Origin: Xylocopa sonorina
Lineage: Eukaryota > Arthropoda > Insecta > Hymenoptera > Apidae
NCBI RefSeq assembly: GCF_050948175.1
Contig: NC_135209.1
Span: forward strand, 1,736,001-1,800,000
Length of the DNA stretch: 64,000 nt
Direction of reading: 5' to 3'
Below the pieces are notes generated by a model that saw nothing but the letters and a program-made list of their open reading frames with translations, was not told where the DNA came from and did not search any database. This document shows positions 11,836 to 23,590 of this stretch, in pieces. Position 1 is the stretch's first letter, and the number at the start of each line of letters is the position of its first letter. Both the position numbers and the translations under genes were made by a program.

Positions 11836-12840
11836 TGACCCTTTAACTGTAGATGGTCAGTAGGATAATTTTTGTTAGTGTCAAAGAGTAATTATGAGTT
11901 ATGCATTACATTAGCAAGTGTTTTTTTAAAATAGGAGATTGATTTGGTAGTATGGAATTTTTTAGTGTTCTACATGCCTTACTTTAAACCTTTAACTGTG
12001 ATTGGTCACTAGGCTAATTTTTGTTAATATCAAAGAGTAATTATGAGTTGTAAGTGTATTTTGAAATAGAAGATTGATTTGGTAGTATGGAATTTTTTAG
12101 TGTTCTACATGCGTTACTTTAAACCTTTAACTGTGAATGGTCACTAGGCTAATTTTTGTTAATATCAAAGAGTAATTATGAGTTGTAAGTGTATTTTGAA
12201 ATAGAAGATTGATTTGGTAGTATGGAATTTTTTAGTGTTCTACATGCATTATTTTAAGCCTTTAACTGTGGATGGTCATTAGGCTAATTTTTGTTAGTGT
12301 CAAAGAGTAATTATGAGATGTAAGTGTTTTTTTACAATAGAAGATTGATTTGGTAATATGGAATTTTTTAGTGTTCTACATGCCTTACTTTAAACCTTTA
12401 ACTGTGAATGGTCACTAGGCTAATTTTTGTTAATATCAAAAAGCAACTATGAATTATAAGTGTCTTTTAAAATAGAAGATCGCTTTGGTGATATGAAATT
12501 TGGATGAAAATGCTTACGATCGACTGTGATTAAAACCGTAAATGGTTACTAGACTAATTTTTGTTAATATCAAAGAGTAATTGTGAGTTGTAAGTGGCTT
12601 TCAAAATAGAAGATCGCTTTGGTAATATGAAATTTTTTAATGTTCCATACACGTATTATAATTAATTGTAAATATTATCTTAACCCTTTAACCGTAGATG
12701 GTTACTAGGCTAATTTTTGCTAATATCAAAGAGCAAAGATGAATTATAAATGGCTGTTAAAATAGAATATCGCTTTGGTGATGTGAAATTTGGATGAAAA
12801 TGCTTACGATCGACTTTAATTAAAGTACCAACGATTGAAG
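11836..12840. repeat. Tandem array, ~135-150-bp unit, built on a CCCTTTAACTGT terminus
   Basis: A(A/C)CCTTTAACTGT(G/A) followed by ATGGTCACTAGGCTAA recurs near 11839, 11986, 12121, 12256, 12393 and 12682. Units also carry CAAAGAGTAATTATGAGTTG and GAAGATTGATTTGGTA. The leading motif matches the terminal inverted repeat of the TTAA-flanked elements elsewhere in this window (26081 and 35996), so the array may derive from a miniature transposon. Confidence 0.9.
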
Positions 12841-13744
12841 GGTTGATATGGAGTCAAGGATTTTAGTGCAATCAAAGCGTAAGAGGTTTACGCTACTTTC
12901 TAGAGTGTGACTCGATATTAAATAAAAATATATATAATTTAATATATAGAAATATATATTAAATAATAGACATAAGTTCCGTGAATATAAATTACAACAA
13001 CCCTCTCGCTACCAGGGTCTCAGCAGAAAAGCCATCATCGCCAGATAAATAATGTTCTGTATCTACTTTATTATTTTATAACGTAATCCAATCTGTGTGT
13101 AGTAAAATTTGGTGCAAATAATTACTATAAACTGAACTTGTCACACATTTGTGCATTGAGCTTGAAAAAAGAGACTTAAGGCGTTAGATATATGTAACAG
13201 TGGTAGTAAAAGATCGGAACTGTGCTTTGTAATAAATTTCAAACAATGATAAATTAACAATGAGAAACTGTTCTTTGACATAAATTCCAAGTAAAACGTT
13301 TAATCGTTGGCAACAAAATGGAAAAGTAATTCGAAGCGCAGATGGTTAAATTATTACATGAGAGTGCCCATTACAGTACAATCGAAAGCTCGATCGTCGT
13401 AACTTTGAAACAATGCTAAAAACTCGGGACCATTAACGATACACGACAAACCGTGTACTTTGCGTTTCACAAGCAACAATTTACATCGTGTATCGTTCGA
13501 AAACTTCTGCGAACCAAATTATGTAAAACGCTACTAAAATATCGTTTAAAAATCTTTTTCTACCTCCTCGATTTTTATGAAGGGGATGAACTTCGTTGAG
13601 TCGTTGACTTCCATCACAAATTTGCAGTTGTTTACCTTTTTCAGATCGAAATTCACCCTTATTTGGACTTCGAGGATCGTCCTTCATATTAAAAGTATCC
13701 TGCCTCTAGAAATCTGGTACCAATCAAGCATCGATTAATTACAA
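12841..13744. other. AT-rich single-copy segment
   Basis: No repeat with a clear period and no coding frame above background was seen. Short AT runs occur at 12925-12970. Part of it (13040-13700) is of intermediate composition and might include conserved non-coding sequence, but this cannot be tested from one genome. Confidence 0.4.
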
Positions 13745-15190
13745 ATATGTCTTTATTTCCTGTTCACTCATCACACCAATAACAAGCAATAAAAAAACCA
13801 AAGAACTTAACAAAAATACTCAACCACAAGAAGAGCAACCTCCAAACACAAAAAAAACACGCCAACAACCCAAATCTCAACAAGATCGCTGAAAACCCAG
13901 AAACTAAGAAAAGAGAAAAAAAACCTAGAGGAAGTACACGCGGAACCCTCTTAGAGAAAGAGGGAGGGTTACTTATCACACCAATAACAACCAATGAAAA
14001 AATCCAAAAAACTTCCAAAATACTCAACCCCAAGAAGAAGAACCTCGAAACCCAAAAAAAAAACCCTCGAACAACCCAAATCTTCTTAACGACAACGCTA
14101 AAAACCCAGAAACGAAGAACTAAGAAAAGAGAAAAAATTGCTGTCACTTATCACCCCAACAACAATCACTAGAAAACCCCAGAGAGCCTCAAAACCAAAA
14201 TACTCAACCCCAAGAAGAAACTCGAAACCCAAAAAAACTCACGAAGAACCCAAATCTCCTCAACAAGAACGCTAAAACCGCGAAAAGAAGAAAAAACCCC
14301 AAGAGAGGGTACACACGAGACCCTCTTAGGAAGGGGTGCAAAGGGCAAAAAACACCAATAACAACCAATAGAAAAACCCAAAGAACCTCAAAACCAAAAT
14401 ACTCAACCCCAAGAAGACTCTCCAAACCCAAAAAAGCCCACGAACAACCCAAATCTCCTCAACAAGAACGCTAAAACCGCGAAAAGAAGAAAGAAACTGC
14501 GAAAAGAAGAAAAAACCCCAAGAGAGGGTACACACGAGACCCTCTTAGGAAGGGGTGCAAAGGGCAAAAAACACCAATAACAACCAATAGAAAAACCCAA
14601 AGAACCTGAAAACCAAAATACTCAACCCCAAGAAGACTCTCCAAACCCAAAAAAGCCCACGAACAACCCAAATCTCCTCAACAAGAACGCTAAAACCGCG
14701 AAAAGAAGAAAAAACCCCAAGAGAGGGTACACACGAGACCCTCTTAGGAAAGGGTGGAAAGGGCAAAAAACACCAATAACAACCAATAGAAAAACCCAAA
14801 GAACCTAAAAACCAAAATACTCAACCCCAAGAAGGCTCTCCAAACCCAAAAAAGCCCACGAACAACCCAAATCTCCTCAACAAGAACGCTAAAACCGCGA
14901 AAAGAAGAAAGAAACTACGAAAAGCAGAAAAAAAACCCAAGAGGGGGTACACGCGAGACCCTCTTAGGAAGGGGTGGAAAGGGCAAAAAACACCAATAAC
15001 AACCAATAGAAAAATCCAAAGAACCTCAAAACCAAAATACTCAACCCCAAGAAGACTCTCCAAACCCAAAAAAGCCCACGAACAACCCAAATCTCCTCAA
15101 GAAGAACGCTAAAACCGCGAAAAGAAGGAAGAAACTACAAAAAGCAGAAAAAACCCAAGAGAGGGTACACGCGAGACCCTCTCACGAAGG
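13745..15190. repeat. Tandem array with alternating 199/219-bp units
   Basis: TACTCAACCCCAAGAAG begins at 14201, 14400, 14619, 14818 and 15038, giving steps of 199, 219, 199 and 220. The longer unit carries an extra GAAAAGAAGAAAGAAACT insertion, so the repeating entity is a ~418-bp dimer. Each unit has an AGAGGGT / ACCCTCT stem with a 9-nt loop. The plus strand is A/C-rich. The many F/L/W-rich minus-strand frames are repeat artefacts. Confidence 0.95.
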
Positions 15191-15757
15191 GATGAAGAGG
15201 GTCGAACGAACGAACGAACGAGCGAAAAAGTGAAAACCGTGGCGAGGATAAGCGCGAGCGGCGAGGGTTGATACGCGAGTAGGCAGAGACGCTTCGTCGG
15301 GGGTGAGCAGTGTCAGACAGAGAGGGAAAGGGCACGCAGGAAGGGAGAGGAAAGATCCACCCTGGTGGATGATCCCGCCTCTAAGGAGCCGGTTCATGCC
15401 AGTAGCCCGGCGCTGGGGTTAGCAACCAACCCTCCTACCTCCGCCGCCGCCATCTCCACCCTTCTCGGTTAAGCGTCCCGGCGCAGGCTCCGATACACAG
15501 CCAATCGTCGGACCGCGACTGATAACGACGCTGCCAAATGTGCGTCCGTCGCATCGCGGCCGAGTTCGCCACGGTGGTCCACGCGTGCCTCTCGCAGCCT
15601 CGTTGCATCCCCCGCGGTTCCAATCCTGCTGGACAACACCTGCCGCGTCCTGGAAGCCTCGTTTAATCCCTGTTCGGACCAACCAGACTCTGTTTTCTCG
15701 TTTGTTTATCCGTCACCACTTGGATTAATCGTGGTGGCACATTTCTCGAGGCATTTT
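15191..15757. other. GC-rich single-copy island
   Basis: A CpG-dense island contains short ACGA tandem repeats at 15204-15222. Several overlapping frames are open on both strands without domain signal. It sits directly upstream of an initiator-like TCAGT and a strong splice donor, so a promoter role is plausible. Confidence 0.45.
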
Positions 15758-15894
15758 TCAGTTTTTCGAAGGGGGTTGTTTAAAGTGGAGCTCACGCGGA
15801 GTTGTTTCGTGGATGTGAAAGGGTGAAGGGACCTGGTGAGGAACGAACTGGATCTGACAGTGCTGGATAAGGATACAGGACCCCCGCATTGACG
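15758..15894 (+). promoter_or_regulatory. Candidate transcription start and non-coding first exon
   Basis: What is seen: the insect initiator motif TCAGT at 15758-15762 at the edge of a GC-rich island, a GGAGC at +28 that matches four of five positions of the downstream promoter element, and a strong 5' splice site, GACG|GTGAGT, with GT at 15895. No coding frame is needed. What is inferred: a ~135-base untranslated first exon that could splice to the coding exon at 27361. Initiator and donor motifs occur by chance, so this is only a candidate. Confidence 0.22.
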
Positions 15895-16234
15895 GTGAGT
15901 TTGTTGGTTTGCAAGGGTTTGCAGGGAGTTTTGTAAGAGGCGATGGTGGGATTGGTGGAAGTTTGATGTTGAAGAGTGAATGTGTGTCTCGAGGGAGATT
16001 CTGAGGTGAAGAGTTGAGATCGCGAGGAGGTAGGCGGAGATTGTTGCGTGGAAGAGTTTCGAGTGAAGTTGATTAATTGGAGAACGGTGACTCTGTGGTT
16101 ACGCTGAGAATGGTATTCTAATTTCTTCGACGAAGACTCCTTGTAATATCGAAAATTCAACTGGGATTGTTTTGTTGTTTAATTTGTTCGCGCTCTGTGT
16201 GAATATGAATAGAAGAGAACTTTTTGTTTTGGTC
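15895..16234. other. Single-copy T/G-rich segment, possible intron start
   Basis: Sequence downstream of the GTGAGT donor is T/G-rich on the plus strand and has no clear repeat until the 88-bp array. No gene recognised. Confidence 0.4.
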
Positions 16235-17000
16235 ATCGATTTTTAGTGATCGTAATGAACCCTTAAATGCATAGAGAGAATATAGTAACATTAAATTTAT
16301 GTTGTAAGGAATTGAACAAAAATTATTTAAAACATCAGTCTTGTAAGTATTTAAAATTAAATTGCTCTGAAAATTATATTGATGTTGCAAGAAATCGAAG
16401 ATAAATAATTAAAACACCAATGTTAACTATTAAGTATTTAAAATTGAGTTACTCTGAAAATTATATCGATGTTGCAAGAAAACGAAGAAAAATAATTTAA
16501 AACAACAATCTTAGTTGTTAACTATTTAAAATGAAATTACTCTGAAAATTATATTGATATTGCAACAAAACGAAGAAAAATAGTTTAAATCACCAATCTC
16601 AACTATTAACTATTTAAAATCACATTACTCTGAAAATTATATTAATATTGCAAGAAATCGAAGAAAAATAGTTTAAAGCACCAATCTCAACTATTAACTA
16701 TTTAAATTCAAATTACTCTGAAAATTACATGGATATTGCAAGGAATCGAAGATAAATAATTTAAAACACCAATCTTAACTATTAACTATTTAAATTCAAA
16801 TTACTCAGAAAATTATATGGATCTTGCAAGAAATCGAAGATAAATAATTTAAAATCCCAATCTTAACTATTAACTATTTAAAATCAAATTACTCTGAAAA
16901 TTATACTGATGTGGCCAGAAATCAAAGAAAAATAATTATTTCAAACACCAATCTTACAACTATTAAAAATCAAATCATTCTGAAAATTATATCAACGCAC
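16235..17000. repeat. Tandem array, ~88-bp unit, AT-rich
   Basis: GATATTGCAAGAAATCGAAG-type boxes start near 16379, 16467, 16553, 16641, 16729, 16817 and 16906, an 86-89 bp period. Each unit includes AACTATTAACTATTTAAA and TACTCTGAAAATTATAT. Copies differ by about 10%. Confidence 0.94.
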
Positions 17001-17170
17001 TACCAATACAATAAAAATTACATTCATAGTTCTCAAACTTATATACAGCATATATAGTGCACATAAAGTATAATAAAAGGCAACATATTCCAAAAACTAC
17101 TTCTCAAACGTATATACAGCATATGCAGTGCACATAAAGTACAATAAAAAGCAAGATATTTCAAAAAATA
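17001..17170. repeat. Two-copy repeat, ~72 bp
   Basis: TTCTCAAACTTATATACAGC near 17030 recurs as TTCTCAAACGTATATACAGC near 17101, each followed by a GTGCACATAAAGTA(T/C)AATAAAA phrase. This is a short tandem duplication next to the 88-bp array. Confidence 0.85.
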
Positions 17171-18464
17171 GCTAATTCAAGCATTTAATGGTTAATAATA
17201 ATCAACACAGCGATCTTGGTAGCCTCGCAACACTTGCAACAGTGTAACCACTGTTCTACAATTACCAGCCCCTGAAACGTACATTAAATATCGCTCGCGA
17301 ACCAACTACGATGATTTAGAGGCGTGTACCGACGTAGAAACTATCCGAACATTGATTCCGCAATGGCCGCGTTTCCGATAACCGCAGAGAGTAAAAACTG
17401 CCACGGTTATTCCAGCCATTTCTTTCGCACGTGGGCCCGCGGTTCACCGTTGTGTACACCCTCGCGAGCTCACCTGCACGCGCGCGTATCTTCGCTGCTA
17501 AATTACCTGCTGGGCGTTCGCAATTTTTCCACCCATCTCGCCAAGCGTTCCCGCCGTTTTGCGCGGTTGTTATTCATTTTCCTTTTTTTTTTTATTCGTT
17601 CAACGCCTCGTAAATCCTACGCCCTCCTCCTCTCATCCTGTTCCTCGCGTTCGTTTCATCCCTGCGTCGCGCGCGTCCAACGTGATCGAGACTTCTCGAA
17701 TCCATTTTCCACGTCTGCTTCTTTCTCTGTCTCTCTTTGTTTCTTTTTTTTTTTTTTTTTTGTTTTTACCACCTCCTGGTTTATCTTTTTGCCAGCCACT
17801 TCGCAGGATGCGAGGCTCGCGTTCTTGTTCCGCGCGGAATGTATTCCAGCGCTGATCGTTCGCCTTTATTTTGGTCGTTAGAGGATTCCTGTTTTTAGAG
17901 GTGGGATACGCACAGGTAATATCCGTGTTTCGTGCGCCGTCTTGCTTTTATCATCGATGAACTTTGTCGTGCGTTTTAAGTCCGCGGATCACGACCACGA
18001 GCGCCGTTCCGGTTTTTCTAGACGAGCACTAGTATTACTGCCTCCTCAGCGTTTGAAAAAGTCCCTGCGCCTTGGTTGGGTTCGATAATTTGCATATTGG
18101 AAGAGTCGAGGTATCGTATTCTTCCGTGTGGTTAGAGATATTAATTGAAACCCGCTGCTATAACTTTGTGACGTCCCTCGAAGTTGTGCTTGATAATAGT
18201 CATTCGATGCTCCTCGATCCTAGTGATTATGTGTAATATAATTAATTTCGAAGCACGGAGGGTTTGGTAAAAAATTATTTAATTTCAGCTTGAAGTATCG
18301 CGAGAGTTTCAGAGTGTTCACACTTTTATTTGGCACAGAGAACTAGTTCGTTTTAATAAATATTGAATTATTTTATTTGTTATATTTTATGAATTTTATT
18401 CGAGAGTCATTCTACGAAAAAGGATTCAGCTGCAAGAAATATAAAATGAGGTAGACCCTTTTAC
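17171..18464. other. Long single-copy island with poly-T runs
   Basis: GC-rich sequence from about 17300 to 18050 is interrupted by T runs at about 17582-17592 and 17744-17761. A 185-codon plus-strand frame crosses it, but it is F/S/R-rich because of the homopolymers and lacks any domain. The AT-rich right part (18060-18460) has no repeat. It is a candidate regulatory or untranslated region only. Confidence 0.45.
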
Positions 18465-19450
18465 CAAAAGTATTCTAATTTTCTCTTTCTACAATTCAAT
18501 CCAAAAAAATTGCACAGAACAGCTGAAACTTAAAAAAGAAGTACACAGTTATACCAAGACACCCCAGAGAAAAATGATCGTCCACACACGCGTCCATCTC
18601 TCGTCAAATCTCCAACTATAAAGTCATCCAAACTTTCTGCAGACTAAAACAAATAAACTCAAATTTTACTAAAACAAATTTTACAAATAAACTCTAATTT
18701 TCTTCTTCTACAATTCAATCTAAAGAAATTGCATAGAACAGCTGAAACTCTAAAAAAGCAATACAACTACACCAAGACACCCCAGAGAAAAATGATTATT
18801 CACAAACGTGTCTATCTCTCCGCAAACCCCTAAATTTTACCAAAAAATTCTAATTTCATCTTTTTACAATTCAATCTAAATGAATTCCACAGCACAACTT
18901 CAACCCTAAAAAAACAACACAGCTACACCAAGAAACCCCAGAGAAAAATTACTATCCACAAACGTGTCCATCTCTCGTCAAACCCCCAAATTTTACCAAA
19001 AAATTCTAATTTCATCTTTCTCCAATTCAATCCAAAGAAATTGCACAGAGCAACTTCAACCCTAAAAAATAAAACACAGCTACACCAAGAAACCCCAGAG
19101 AAAAATTACTATCCACAAACGTGACCATCTCTCATCGAATCCCTAACTACAAAGCCGTCCAAACTCTCTGCAGAGTAAAACAACCAAACTCAAATTTTAC
19201 CAACACAATTCTAATTTCCCCCTTCTACAATTCAATCCAAAGAAATTGCACAGAGCAACTTCAACCCCAGCTACACTAAGAAACCCCAGAGAGAAATGAC
19301 TACTCACAAACGTGTCCATCTCTCGTCAAACCCCCAAATTTTACCAAAACAATTCTAATTTCCTCCTTCTCCAATGCAATCTAAATGAATTCCACAGCAT
19401 AGCTGAAACTCTAAAAAAGACACAGTTGCACCAAGACACCCCATAGAATT
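18465..19450. repeat. Tandem array, ~156-bp unit (some units longer)
   Basis: ACCCCAGAGA boxes begin near 18561, 18779, 18935, 19092 and 19283, giving steps of 156-157 with two longer units (218 and 191) that hold an extra AACTACAAAGCCGTCCAAAC-like phrase. Units share TTCTACAATTCAATC and ACAAACGTGTCCATCTCTCG. The plus strand is A/C-rich. Confidence 0.93.
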
Positions 19451-19670
19451 GTGGAAATCTCCATCCACAAATCTCTCATCGAATCCTCCTCAAACCAGAA
19501 CCCAGCGATCCGCCATGAAATCGAAGAAGAGAACTCAGCAAAGGTGGACTCGAGTATCAGTCCTCTCCCTCTTTCTTATCGAGTGTACGCGCGGTCGCGT
19601 CGTCCGCGATGCGGCGCATTTAAATAGTGTGTGTAGGTACACGGTCGCCAGAGAGACAGAGAGAGAGAGG

Positions 19671-19702
<32 letters not shown>

Positions 19703-20905
19703 TTAGACGAGGTAGGCAGAGGGGTTTCCGGCGAGCGTTAACAGAGTAACAGAGTGATGTAATGAGGCCCGGAAGCAGGCAATTTGCTGGCCGCGGCGGC
19801 CGCAGTTGCGCGAGACAACCTGCCCGGAGTACCTTCTTCTTGATATCGGGTCCAGCCACTTCGCCAGCCGATATCAGACGATCCGTTGACGCGACGGATC
19901 GGGCCAGGCCTCGCGCACGTCCAATCGTCGACAGAGCCAATCCAAATCGATCGATCCGCCCTTCAACCTCGTCGCCAACTGCACACGCTTAGACGTACGA
20001 GAAGAAACTGCTGATTACGACCTGAGGAACTGACTCCCTGCTCGAGGTATCTGCCTGACAACTGTACGACTTAATACTGGAGATAAAACAGATTCGAACG
20101 TGAACAGTACGACTAATGCTTACTTCAATCGAGGAGAGAGGATATTAATGCCATCTTCGAGGAAGATTCGATGGTCCATGATCGAGGATCCAGAGATCTT
20201 CTTCATCAGCGGAGGATCTTCGATTGAACTGCATTAAGTTCAATGTCGTCCCTTGAGAGCATTGCCAGAGAAGGTATTACAGTTTCAGAGCAGCAGTTTA
20301 GTCGGAGGAAGACTAATAACGGAAGGATGGTGTCGAAGAGGAACTGAAAGCAGGCTCGCTGGTACTCGAATTGGTATTTAACTGCAGCAACTGACTGGCC
20401 CACGGAAATCGTGCGCTAAAGAGAGACGCGTCGTGATTATGTGACAGTTTTGTGAACGTGATTAAATTGACCTCGATAGATCGTGGACTAGACGACTCGT
20501 TTTCGAGCCGTTTTCCCAGGTTACCATCGAATGTCAGCCGCGTATCAGCGGCCACGACTCACCTTCGTCGAACGTGGCGACGATGCCCCGCACAGATCCA
20601 CGACGATAACCGTGGATATCGTTTCTCGAGGAGCAATTTCGTCTCGCGCCACTTCCATCGAAAAGACGATCGATGGTCAGCGTGTACGCCGCGCAGCTCG
20701 CATTTTATCGTGGACATCGTCGCAGCGGCAGCACCAGGTAAAAACTAGCTGTCCATTCTTCCACTGGTCATTGTTCGTTTCCTGTTTGGTCGAGCGATTC
20801 GCGTAACTCGCGGGAGATGGCGGCGGATCTCGCGAGTGCACGCGTTCGAGAGGATCGAGGGAGGTGTAGATGGGGTTCGAGAGAAGAAACAGTCTTCTAC
20901 CACGG
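19451..20905. other. GC-rich single-copy island, possible untranslated exon
   Basis: This is one of the largest islands. It contains a (GA)n tract at about 19649-19700 and an initiator-like TCAGT at 19557-19561. At its right a moderate splice donor, CACCAG|GTAAAA, has GT at 20738. Frames are open on both strands through 20450-20990 without a recognisable domain. An alternative promoter or leader exon for the gene whose coding exon begins at 27361 is possible but unproven. Confidence 0.4.
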
Positions 20906-21602
20906 TATACAGTAGCGAAACTCTCTGTCGGCACCTTTGATGTCGGTGTACCACAAAATTGAGTGCGCATGCGCGACAGAAGAATCCAAATCGCAGTGCC
21001 ACCTGGATTTCAATCTCACTTGCATTCTTTTACTCTCCATCTGGCCAACTTATTTTTACGTTTAGTTAATCAAAATCTAATAAAAATGATAAATGTATTA
21101 TTTCTGATACACTGAAAAACAAGGAACGAAAGCAGAAATCGAAAAAATATAAAATACACATGTTACCACAGCGCGACAGAAGAATCCAAATCGCAGTGCC
21201 ACCTGGATTTCAATCTCACTTGCATTCTTTTACTCTCCATCTGGCCAACTTATTTTTACGTTTAGTTAATCAAAATTTAATAAAAATGATAAATGTATTA
21301 TTTCTGATACACTGAAAGACAAGGAAAGAAAGCAGAAATCGAAAAAATATAAAATACACATGTTACCACAGTATACAGTAGCGAAACTCTCTGTCGGCAC
21401 CTTTGATGTCGATGTACCACAAAATTGAGTGCGCATGCGTGACAGAAGAATCCAAATCGCAGTGCCACCTGGATTTCAATCTCACTTGCATTCTTTTACT
21501 CTCCATCTGGCCAACTTATTTTTACGTTTAGTTAATCAAAATTTAATAATACACTGAAAAACAAGGAAAGAAAGCAGAAATCGAAAAAATATAAAATACA
21601 CG
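20906..21602. repeat. Recent duplication with order A-B-B-A-B
   Basis: Block B, starting GCGACAGAAGAATCC (20973), is repeated head-to-tail at 21173 with almost no change (200-bp step). Block A (TACAGTAGCGAAACTCTCTG at 20908) reappears before a third B at about 21441, 266 bases after the second. The third B lacks about 25 bases around a TGATAAATGTATTATTTC phrase. The very low divergence implies recent duplication. Confidence 0.95.
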
Positions 21603-22095
21603 TGTTACTACGACTATAAAAAATGTGAGAACATAAATATTATACAAGATAGAGAAGAGAAAATATAACGAAAAATTCTTCAATTCTTATAGCCCCTTCT
21701 GCATATGTAATGCTACAACAAAAACTATGTATTACAGAAAATTGCAAAACAATACAAAATATTTATATAAATTAACAATTCCCTTAAATCATTTATCAAA
21801 ATACATTTAGAAATTAACAATTATTTTGAATTGATTCTTTCTTGCTTTCTTTCCTTTTTCTCCTAAAATCTTCGAAATAGTTCGAACGTGCTTCAACGCT
21901 TTCAAGCAGCTTTCAACAGATATTGAATTCCCTCGAAATTCAGCTTCAGGTTTGGTTAGATATTCAATCGTCTTTTTGTTTGCTAAAAAAGAGAGAGAGA
22001 AAAAAAAACTAAAGAGCAAGTGAGGCGGAAGTTCAGATGGCACTGCGATTCGGAGCTTTGTTTCGCGCATGCGCATTAAATTTTGTAACACATAA
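20951..22095. mobile_element. Possible inverted-repeat element with GCGCATGCGC core
   Basis: Bases 20957-21005 (CAAAATTGAGTGCGCATGCG onward) are matched in reverse complement by 22038-22091: TGGCACTGCGATT, then CGCGCATGCGCA, then AATTTTGT. About 45 of 55 positions agree. This looks like terminal inverted repeats around ~1.1 kb of AT-rich sequence, with the left end then duplicated. No transposase frame lies between, so it would be a non-autonomous or decayed element. The family was not identified. Confidence 0.45.
21603..22029. other. AT-rich segment, no gene recognised
   Basis: AT-rich sequence lies between the triplicated block and the right inverted repeat. The minus-strand frame of 139 codons that spans it has no recognisable domain. 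It is probably the interior of the inverted-repeat element. Confidence 0.4.
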
Positions 22096-22500
22096 AATCG
22101 TGCCAGTTGCGCTACTGTGCTTCTACGATGAAAGATCGAGGCGACGAGTCGATTGTTTTCGCGAGACGACTTTTGAACGAGGGATACGTCGATGTCTCTT
22201 TGGATTCGTGGCGACGCGCCATGCAAATTTCGCGCCTATCGCACTTGGAATTCCGATTGGACGCGATAAGCTGGCGAGTTGCTCGATAAAATGTAGATCG
22301 GTTGGGAGACACGGGCCGTCTGTTCGTCTCGAAATTAACGGCAGATCGATTACGAGCTCCCTGCTCGTTACCTGCACGTTAGCCTGACTCCAGTTAGCTC
22401 CTCGTTCGCGGTTATCTCAACTGCCAGTTACTGAGATCCTCTGGGACCGATCCTACCAGATTTCTGAGTTTATCTACGCCGTTTTACCTGGCTGATACTC
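22096..22500. other. GC-rich single-copy island
   Basis: Overlapping frames are open on both strands from 22037 to 22387. The similarity of the start of one of them to a minus-strand frame near 20950 reflects the DNA inverted repeat, not a shared protein. No gene recognised. Confidence 0.4.
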
Positions 22501-22700
22501 GCGACTTGTTTTCCTATTAGTTCAGAAATTCGCATCGTTTGGAATTGTATCATATTTTTATTGCATTTGGGATTTCTCTTTCTTCATCTTATCTATCTTA
22601 TTCATCTGATTAGTTCAGAAATTTGCATCGTTTGGAATTGCATCATATTTTTATTACACTTGGAATTTCTCTTTCTTCGTCTTATACGTATCAATATATG
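22501..22700. repeat. Two-copy repeat, ~97 bp
   Basis: TTAGTTCAGAAATTCGCATC near 22518 recurs as TTAGTTCAGAAATTTGCATC near 22613, each followed by TTTGGAATTG and ATTTCTCTTTCTTC. It is a simple tandem duplication. Confidence 0.9.
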
Positions 22701-22965
22701 TATATGCCATCATATTTACTCTAATTTATATAGTAATATATATATATTCTATTATATTTAGCCTAATGTATACAATAATATATATACTATCATATTTACT
22801 GTTATATATGTAAATATATAAATCAAGTCAATATATATATATTCAGTAATATATATATTCTATTATATTTAGTCTAATATATACAGTAATATATATATAC
22901 TATCATATTTATTCTTATATATGTAAATATATAAATCAAGTCAAATATTTAGTCTTGTATACATA
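22701..22965. repeat. AT-rich microsatellite-like repeat
   Basis: TATATATATTCTATTATATT and ATATACTATCATATTTA phrases alternate with TAAATATATAAATCAAGTCA, which occurs twice (about 22808 and 22923). Composition is almost pure A+T. Confidence 0.9.
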
Positions 22966-23261
22966 TATGTGAAAAAGTATCAAATGTTCAATTTCATTGT
23001 ACTAATAAATGTACCATTGTGATTAGTTTTAGATATATATAAAGTGTAATAATATATAAGAGTAAGAAAGAGGAATTTTGAGATGTGATAAAAATGTTGC
23101 ATAATTCAAACTAAGGGAAATATATAATATTATTCTATTATATAATTAAGAATGTTGTATAATTGAAAATAATGTAAATTTTTGAACTTATGAAAAAACT
23201 AACTGTATGTATCTGCAAGTTAACGCCTCCCTAAGACTAAATATAATGGTATACAAATAAG
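22966..23261. other. AT-rich spacer
   Basis: No period, coding frame or recognisable element was seen. Confidence 0.4.
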
Positions 23262-23590
23262 ACTTAAAAAATGAGGAATTTTAAAATAGATATCTTTGTT
23301 CTTCTGATTTTAATAGAAAGTGGAGATATTCAAACGTAAAATTCACATTAATCGTTGAACAACGAGAGCAATTAAATTAATTCTCACTTTTGCCCAAAAT
23401 GCAGATGGTGTGTATATATATAAGACTACATAGCATACAAATAAGATTAAAAAGAGGAATGAAGAATTTAAAAATACATATCTCTGTTTTTCTGATTTTA
23501 ATAGAAAGTGAAGAGATATTCAAACGTAAAATTCACGTTAATCGTCGAACGACAAGAGCAATTAATTCTCACTTTTGCCCAAAATGCAGA
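23262..23590. repeat. Two-copy direct repeat, ~183 bp
   Basis: CTTCTGATTTTAATAGAAAG near 23300 recurs as TTTCTGATTTTAATAGAAAG near 23485. Both copies continue with ATTCAAACGTAAAATTCAC, then GAGCAATTAA, then CACTTTTGCCCAAAATGCAG. Small indels separate them. Confidence 0.92.

Noticed and set aside
13764..15090. Many F/L/W/G-rich minus-strand frames
   Set aside because: They are the same tandem unit read in different frames, they stop at unit boundaries, and they have no conserved start or length.
17324..17881. 185-codon plus-strand frame
   Set aside because: The phenylalanine runs come from poly-T tracts, there is no domain, and two other frames of the same strand are also open.
20745..22387. 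Two frames on opposite strands starting with the same residues (MALRFG) that might suggest a protein family
   Set aside because: The similarity is a DNA inverted repeat of about 55 bases including a GCGCATGCGC palindrome. Similarity does not continue at the protein level outside it.
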